NCBI GenBank assembly: GCA_005879655.1
Contig: VBJK01000079.1
Location: 18,373-37,384 of the forward strand
Direction of reading: 5' to 3'
Length of the DNA: 19,012 nucleotides
DNA from: Chloroflexota bacterium
Lineage (GTDB): Bacteria > Chloroflexota > Ktedonobacteria > Ktedonobacterales > Ktedonobacteraceae
The first letter of the stretch is position 1, and every line of letters begins with the position of its first letter. This document shows, piece by piece, positions 15,094 through 19,012 of the stretch. Below the pieces are notes generated by a model. The model did no database searches, was not told where the DNA came from, and was given only the letters and a program-made list of their open reading frames with translations. Both the position numbers and the translations under genes were made by a program.

Positions 15094-16329
15094 ATGCGTT
15101 TCCCACTTCGGCTCTCGCCTATACGCCTATTACTTTTTAGCACAACCTTACTGATACAAATGATATCGGCATTTCCAACCATTGGCTTGCCCTTGTTGCG
15201 TCACCAGGTTCCTATGAGCTATACACACATCGGTTTGCTCTTTAGTGTAGGAGCACTCGCATCCATGGTGCTGGAGCCGCTGGTGAATGTTTTAAGCGAT
15301 CTCACCTCAAGCAAAAAATACTGGGTCATTGGTGCAATGTTTGTGTTGGTTGGGGCTTTTCTGATGGCAGGGCTTGCGCATAGCTTTACAGTACTGCTCA
15401 TCTCATTTGCCCTCCTCTACCCTGCGCATGATATTGCAGAGGGGGTCGTTCAGACGGCACTGGTAGACGATAATCCCCACAAAAGTACCCGCACGCTGAC
15501 ACGACTGGCCTATTTTGGGAACTCAGGAGACTTTCTGGCCCCGGTGACCGTGGCCATCATTGCCTTCCTGGCTTTAGGCTGGTCTACCTTATGCATCCTG
15601 GCAGTAGCCATCTGGTTATGCGTGGCTTTTGTGACGCTCTTTCATCACTTCCCGAAAGTCGCGGATCATGAACAGAGAGAGCAGAAAAGCCGTGTGCTGG
15701 CAGGACTACGTCTGGTACAGCATAATCCTATCCTTTTCTGTTGGGTTGTGATGGCCATCTTCCCTATATTTCTCGACGAGGTATTTCGTAGCTTCGCGGG
15801 ACTCTATCTTCAGGATATGTTGCATATGAGCGATGATCAAGTCGAAGTCCTGCTCTCGATTGAGACCGGAGCGGGCTTTGCTGGATTGCTGCTGACCGAA
15901 ATTCTGCTCTGGCTCCGCGTGCCGAAACACTGGATGTTGCTCTACTCTGCAATAATTGTCTTCTTCTCTATGCTCAGTCTGCTGTTCACACATCAACTGT
16001 GGGCTATGGTGGTCGAACTCTGTCTCACTGGAGCTTGTTCAATAGCCTGGTTCCCCCTGGCGCGGGCACAGGTATATGACCGACTCCCTGGATACAGTGG
16101 CGCAGGACGTGCTCTCTTGAGTCTGGGAGCACCTGTGAATGTAATTTTACCAAGCGTTGTTGGCTTCATCGCTGGGGCTTATGGCATCGTTGCTGGTGTG
16201 GGCTTTCTGATGCTGGCTCCGATCGGTATCTTCGTGCTGGTTGTCAGTGGTCTGGCACGGGAACACCGCCCGCAAGTGGTACAGGAAGTGCTCTCAGAGA
16301 CGCTAAGCGCTACACAATCTTCAGTATAG
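15094..16329 (+). CDS. Major facilitator superfamily transporter
   Basis: A 411-residue integral membrane protein with about twelve hydrophobic segments and a charged central loop (HHFPKVADHEQREQKSRVL) between segments 6 and 7, the standard MFS layout. The loop after segment 2, VLSDLTSSKKYW, is a degenerate form of the MFS motif A. Charged residues inside or near membrane segments (PAHDIAEGVV, LVDDNPHKSTR, IFLDEVFRS) suggest a polar or proton-coupled substrate, but the substrate cannot be named. ATG 15094 follows AGGAGGA at good spacing and begins MRFPLRLSPIRLLL just before segment 1; an in-frame GTG at 14998 would add 32 non-family residues. The gene is followed by the 38-bp inverted repeat and then the ATP-grasp pair. 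Confidence 0.85.
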   Translation: MRFPLRLSPIRLLLFSTTLLIQMISAFPTIGLPLLRHQVPMSYTHIGLLFSVGALASMVLEPLVNVLSDLTSSKKYWVIGAMFVLVGAFLMAGLAHSFTVLLISFALLYPAHDIAEGVVQTALVDDNPHKSTRTLTRLAYFGNSGDFLAPVTVAIIAFLALGWSTLCILAVAIWLCVAFVTLFHHFPKVADHEQREQKSRVLAGLRLVQHNPILFCWVVMAIFPIFLDEVFRSFAGLYLQDMLHMSDDQVEVLLSIETGAGFAGLLLTEILLWLRVPKHWMLLYSAIIVFFSMLSLLFTHQLWAMVVELCLTGACSIAWFPLARAQVYDRLPGYSGAGRALLSLGAPVNVILPSVVGFIAGAYGIVAGVGFLMLAPIGIFVLVVSGLAREHRPQVVQEVLSETLSATQSSV

Positions 16330-16341
16330 AAACACGGTATG

Positions 16342-16420
16342 CAACAATTGAGAGACCCGCTGCTAGCTTTCTCAACGCCGCAGGCGTTGAGAAAGCTAGC
16401 AGCGGGTCTCTCAATTGTTG
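16342..16420. repeat. Perfect 38-bp inverted repeat with 3-nt loop
   Basis: Positions 16342-16379 are exactly complementary to 16383-16420, with loop GCA. It begins 12 nt after the MFS stop. No T-run follows on the plus strand (GTCGGAAACC comes next), nor is there a clean A-run on the other side. The stem may halt or protect the MFS transcript, but it is longer and more perfect than an ordinary intrinsic terminator. Confidence 0.95.
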
Positions 16421-16430
16421 GTCGGAAACC

Positions 16431-16459
16431 TTGACAAAGTAGACGTTATTGCCTATCCT
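16431..16459 (+). promoter_or_regulatory. Promoter of the ATP-grasp gene pair
   Basis: TTGACA (16431-16436), 17-nt spacer, TATCCT (16454-16459), 10 nt after the inverted repeat. The boxes and spacing are the same as in the arg/his promoter. The ATG of the first gene is about 49 nt downstream. Confidence 0.65.
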
Positions 16460-16507
16460 ATTAATTGAGAGGTTTTATTTTTGTTTTGTGCATTTTGGAG
16501 TATTTTT

Positions 16508-17488
16508 ATGGCATCTCCTCTAAAGAGAGAAAGAGTTACTCCCTTTATCAAGGCTACAGATCGACGTGATAGCGTGCGTCGGTCATCAAAATTGCCTTTG
16601 ACGCAACGCATGTTTTGGATGCCGGGCGTTGAAGGCGTGAAGGAAGACGAAAAAGCCGTCGCTGGCATCTCAGCAGAGATAGTCGTAGACAGCGGATCTC
16701 TGGAGCTAGTGGTCGTTGCACATCCTTCTGATCAATTGGCAAAGGAGTTGGTAGATCTAGCGCGTGAGCAGAAGCGCTCTGCCATGGTGCTTGACGTTTT
16801 TGCAGCAGCACAACTTTTCTCGATCTCTATAGACTCTGCTCAAGCGATGATTGAGCCTGATCTTCCTCTTTTTCTCCGTGTACCAGCGCCGCCCATGCTC
16901 CGTACTAGCTTTGACGAGGAATTTCTCTTTAATGAGAGCCTGGCAACACTCTGGTCTGTGGCAGCTTTATGCAAATCGCCTGTCATTAATCGACCAACTA
17001 GTGATAGTTTTGGAGGGCGCGTTTCCCATTCGGCAGCGTTAACAGAACTCAGAGCGGGTATAAATACAACGTCGCTAGAGATATTTTCCAGTAGTGTAGC
17101 GCCTGCACCTGTAATAGATGTAGTAAGACAATGGTATGTGCAAAACATTATGACACAGCAAACCACGGTTTGGCCCGCGCTACCTGAAGGTCACGGTCCC
17201 TATTGTGCCCGCTGGTCCGATCCCGAGCCAGTATACGAAGTTGTGGTAGTACTGGGCATAAAAGCATGGCGCTGTACGTCAGTAGAACTCGGCTACTTAG
17301 AATTGAATGAGCAGAGTATTGCTCTGGTGCAGCGCTTGGGCCTTATCTTTGCTACTGTCACCTGGGTGATCGCACATGATCTTAGCAGTGCTACTGCTGT
17401 CAATATCGAGCCATTTCCCTTGATGGAGCAAGTGAAATACGTATGGCCTGAGTTGGGGCCAGCATTGTTAGAGGAATTGTTCTCATGA
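16508..17488 (+). CDS. Degenerate ATP-grasp-like protein, paralogue of the next gene
   Basis: A 326-residue protein of no family I can name directly. Residues 1-~64 are a basic, Arg/Lys-rich lead-in. From about 65 it can be laid over the next gene's product: VINRPTSDSFGGRVS against VVNRPDAHCSNAAKP, LTELRAGINTTSLEIFSS against EYVLQCQGFNVPASLTSS, VYEVVVVLGIKAW against ADVRAHVVGEDVH, and FATVTWV...AVNIEPFP against LLVGWDF...CLEANPMP. The central ATP-binding stretch is shorter, no counterpart of the ATP Lys is seen, and the Mg-site Glu-x-Asn reads Asn-x-Glu (299-301). I infer a catalytically altered or dead ATP-grasp fold, perhaps a partner or substrate-holding subunit. ATG 16508 follows TTGGAG; an in-frame TTG at 16481 is less likely. 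The stop overlaps the next ATG by 4 nt. Confidence 0.7.
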   Translation: MASPLKRERVTPFIKATDRRDSVRRSSKLPLTQRMFWMPGVEGVKEDEKAVAGISAEIVVDSGSLELVVVAHPSDQLAKELVDLAREQKRSAMVLDVFAAAQLFSISIDSAQAMIEPDLPLFLRVPAPPMLRTSFDEEFLFNESLATLWSVAALCKSPVINRPTSDSFGGRVSHSAALTELRAGINTTSLEIFSSSVAPAPVIDVVRQWYVQNIMTQQTTVWPALPEGHGPYCARWSDPEPVYEVVVVLGIKAWRCTSVELGYLELNEQSIALVQRLGLIFATVTWVIAHDLSSATAVNIEPFPLMEQVKYVWPELGPALLEELFS

Positions 17489-18390
17489 TCTATGCTATTG
17501 GACTTGGTACTGATCGTACTTTGCGCTATACAATTTCTGAAGCTATGAAACGCGGTATTGAAGTAAATATCATTGATCTACGAGCAGCAGTAATAGGAGA
17601 ATGGCGTCTTGCGCTGCCGGATGATGGAGGAAGTTTTCTTACATTAGCGGGGAAAACATGTTCACTTGATCCGCAAGCCTCTTATTTCTGTCGGATTGTC
17701 GATCTTTCGATGGTGCAGACAGACCTTGAGTTGGCGGCGCGCTGGCGTAACCTTGTTGTCAGTCTGGCAGCGTGGTTAGAGCACATCCCTGGCACAGTTG
17801 TCAATCGTCCAGATGCTCATTGCAGTAACGCTGCAAAGCCTTTACACGAGTATGTGTTGCAGTGTCAAGGCTTTAATGTTCCCGCGAGCCTTACTAGCTC
17901 TGATTCCTCATGTTTAGCTGCTTTTGCAGGTGCTGGACCCACGATAGTCAAAACTGTGTCTGGTGTCCGTGCTAATAGTCGGTTAGTTGTTGGTGATGAA
18001 TTCAACGATTTTATAGCGGCTCAAGGTCCTGTGCATCTCCAGAGGTATATAGCAGGTGCTGACGTGCGTGCACATGTGGTAGGCGAGGATGTTCATGCAG
18101 AGTTAATCCAGTCGGTGGCTATAGATTATCGTAATCCGTCCAAGTATGAAGTAGTATTTTCTTCTTGCACCCTGCCAGATGAGCTACAGAAGAAACTTGT
18201 ACGTACTAGCAGAGCGTTTCAGTTACTGCTCGTGGGTTGGGACTTTAAGGTGACTGATGATGGGGTGTACTGGTGCTTGGAGGCAAATCCTATGCCCGGC
18301 TATGATTGGTATGATCGTCGTCTTGGTTATAAGATTACTACATCTTTGCTTGACTTGCTAACAAGTGGAAGTATTTCCACTATAGTTTAA
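17485..18390 (+). CDS. ATP-grasp ligase (RimK/MvdD-like)
   Basis: A 301-residue protein with the plan of ATP-grasp carboxylate-amine ligases that act on peptides or proteins. Seen in order: an N-terminal alpha/beta part, NRPDAHCSNAAKP (107-119), GFNVPASLTSSD (129-140), Lys156 in TIVKTVSG, the hinge LQRYIAGADVRAHVVG (185-200), IDYRN (213-217), Asp253 in GWDFKV, the Mg-site LEANP with Glu266 and Asn268, and W275 with a GYKI tail. RimK and microviridin MvdC/MvdD enzymes share these features; such enzymes activate a carboxylate with ATP and join it to an amine or hydroxyl. The start overlaps the upstream stop as ATGA, so it is coupled to the degenerate paralogue. No precursor peptide gene is found nearby, so the substrate is unknown. 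The GC content and codon use do not stand out. Confidence 0.85.
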   Translation: MIYAIGLGTDRTLRYTISEAMKRGIEVNIIDLRAAVIGEWRLALPDDGGSFLTLAGKTCSLDPQASYFCRIVDLSMVQTDLELAARWRNLVVSLAAWLEHIPGTVVNRPDAHCSNAAKPLHEYVLQCQGFNVPASLTSSDSSCLAAFAGAGPTIVKTVSGVRANSRLVVGDEFNDFIAAQGPVHLQRYIAGADVRAHVVGEDVHAELIQSVAIDYRNPSKYEVVFSSCTLPDELQKKLVRTSRAFQLLLVGWDFKVTDDGVYWCLEANPMPGYDWYDRRLGYKITTSLLDLLTSGSISTIV

Positions 18391-18459
18391 GGAGTGGGTT
18401 TTCGTTCAAACTCAGGGTTTGCTTGTGTAAGATGAGATTGTTGTCATGAAGTACACCTA

Positions 18460-19012
18460 CTAATACGGTTGTATCAGACTTGCATCCGCTCGCACCACAG
18501 TCCTGTAATAGCCGCACAAATCCGTGAGAGGACATTGCTGACACCGTGGCCGCTCGTAGAAACATACTCGTTGCCCATGATGCAAGAGACCTTTGTGAAA
18601 GTTATAGATTACCTGAGCATCATGTGGTAATAGCGCCTGTAGCAAGCCATGGGCGTTATCTGCACTGACCTTAGAGCCGATAAGTTCCAGGCGAATCGAC
18701 AAGCGGTGGACATGTGTATCAACTGGTAATGCTTCTTTCTTACAGCTAAATAGTAGTACAGAAGCAGTAGTTTTGGGTCCAACACCCTCCATACGTCCCA
18801 GCCATGCCACAGCCTCTTCCACTGGCAGATCACGCAAAAAATCCAGGTTCAGCTCCCCTCTCTCCTGTGTGATGCGGCGCATTAGCGTTTGTAGGCGAGG
18901 GGCCTTTACTTCAGGCCAATTCACGTTGGCTATCGTCTCCTGTACTTCCTGTGTCGGCGCATCCCGTACTGCTTCCCAGGAACCAAAGCGTTTGAGGAGA
19001 TTGGCATATGCC
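18460..19012 (-). CDS. nth: Endonuclease III-family DNA glycosylase (5' end outside window)
   Basis: About 183 C-terminal residues are visible, open to the right edge. The helix-hairpin-helix with its lysine reads MEGVGPKTTASVLLF, the catalytic Asp is in LPVDTHVHRL, and the 4Fe-4S site is complete as C-x6-C-x2-C-x5-C (CFYERPRCQQCPLTDLC). These are hallmarks of the HhH-GPD family of bifunctional glycosylase/AP lyases that remove oxidised pyrimidines. Visible upstream residues (LLKRFGSWEAVRDAP) are of the less canonical endonuclease III-like subgroup, so the exact base preference is open. It converges with the ATP-grasp pair; the 69-nt gap has no clear terminator. Confidence 0.88.
   Translation of the reverse strand, partial: AYANLLKRFGSWEAVRDAPTQEVQETIANVNWPEVKAPRLQTLMRRITQERGELNLDFLRDLPVEEAVAWLGRMEGVGPKTTASVLLFSCKKEALPVDTHVHRLSIRLELIGSKVSADNAHGLLQALLPHDAQVIYNFHKGLLHHGQRVCFYERPRCQQCPLTDLCGYYRTVVRADASLIQPY

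Noticed and set aside
16342..16420. Ordinary intrinsic terminator
   Set aside because: The stem is far longer than usual and has no T-run after it.
16508..18390. Graspetide (microviridin-type) cluster
   Set aside because: No precursor peptide with a core motif was found on either side, and the first protein lacks ATP-grasp catalytic residues.
1..19012. CRISPR, tRNA, rRNA, phage or transposase genes
   Set aside because: No regularly spaced direct repeats, cloverleaf-type sequences or recognisable mobile-element proteins were seen.

Overview
The window looks like chromosomal DNA from a Chloroflexota bacterium, most likely a Ktedonobacteria-type organism. The grounds are a roughly balanced base composition, GTG and TTG starts, a single-pass Ser/Thr protein kinase, a T-box leader in a non-Firmicutes-like setting, and a structured intergenic repeat. 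This placement is an inference from gene style, not from a phylogenetic marker. There is no rRNA, tRNA, CRISPR array, transposase or phage gene.

Layout. (1) 1-1513, minus strand: 5' part of a receptor-type Ser/Thr kinase running off the left edge. (2) 1514-2161: gene-free, AT-rich DNA and then a ~185-bp hairpin-rich element bounded by inverted repeats. (3) 2162-2600: a promoter and a T-box riboswitch ending in a strong terminator. (4) 2640-12830: a tightly packed plus-strand operon, argC-argB-[HisRS/HisZ-like]-hisG-[HAD+APH fusion]-hisH-hisA-hisF-hisI, with several 1-4 nt start/stop overlaps and a candidate terminator overlapping the hisI 3' end. (5) 12872-13870, minus: a CaCA-type cation exchanger with a poly-Asp loop. 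(6) 14085-14669, minus: a ChrB-N/PaaX-like protein, with a divergent MFS transporter at 15094-16329, plus. (7) 16342-16420: a perfect 38-bp inverted repeat. (8) 16431-18390: a promoter followed by two overlapping genes that I read as paralogues, a degenerate ATP-grasp-like protein and an apparently intact ATP-grasp ligase. (9) 18460-19012, minus: endonuclease III family protein running off the right edge.

How they work together. The T-box reads tRNA charging and would gate the whole arg/his operon. argC and argB make two steps of arginine synthesis from N-acetylglutamate; hisG, hisI, hisA, hisH and hisF cover histidine synthesis from PRPP/ATP to imidazole-glycerol phosphate. The order matches the Bacillus-type hisZ-G-D-B-H-A-F-I operon, but the hisD-hisB slot is filled by one 812-residue protein fusing a HAD phosphatase to an APH-like kinase.

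Most interesting: the HAD-APH fusion in the his operon, the paired active/degenerate ATP-grasp genes, the T-box on a mixed arg-his operon, a HisI whose Mg-binding Asp cluster is altered, and the perfect 38-bp hairpin.
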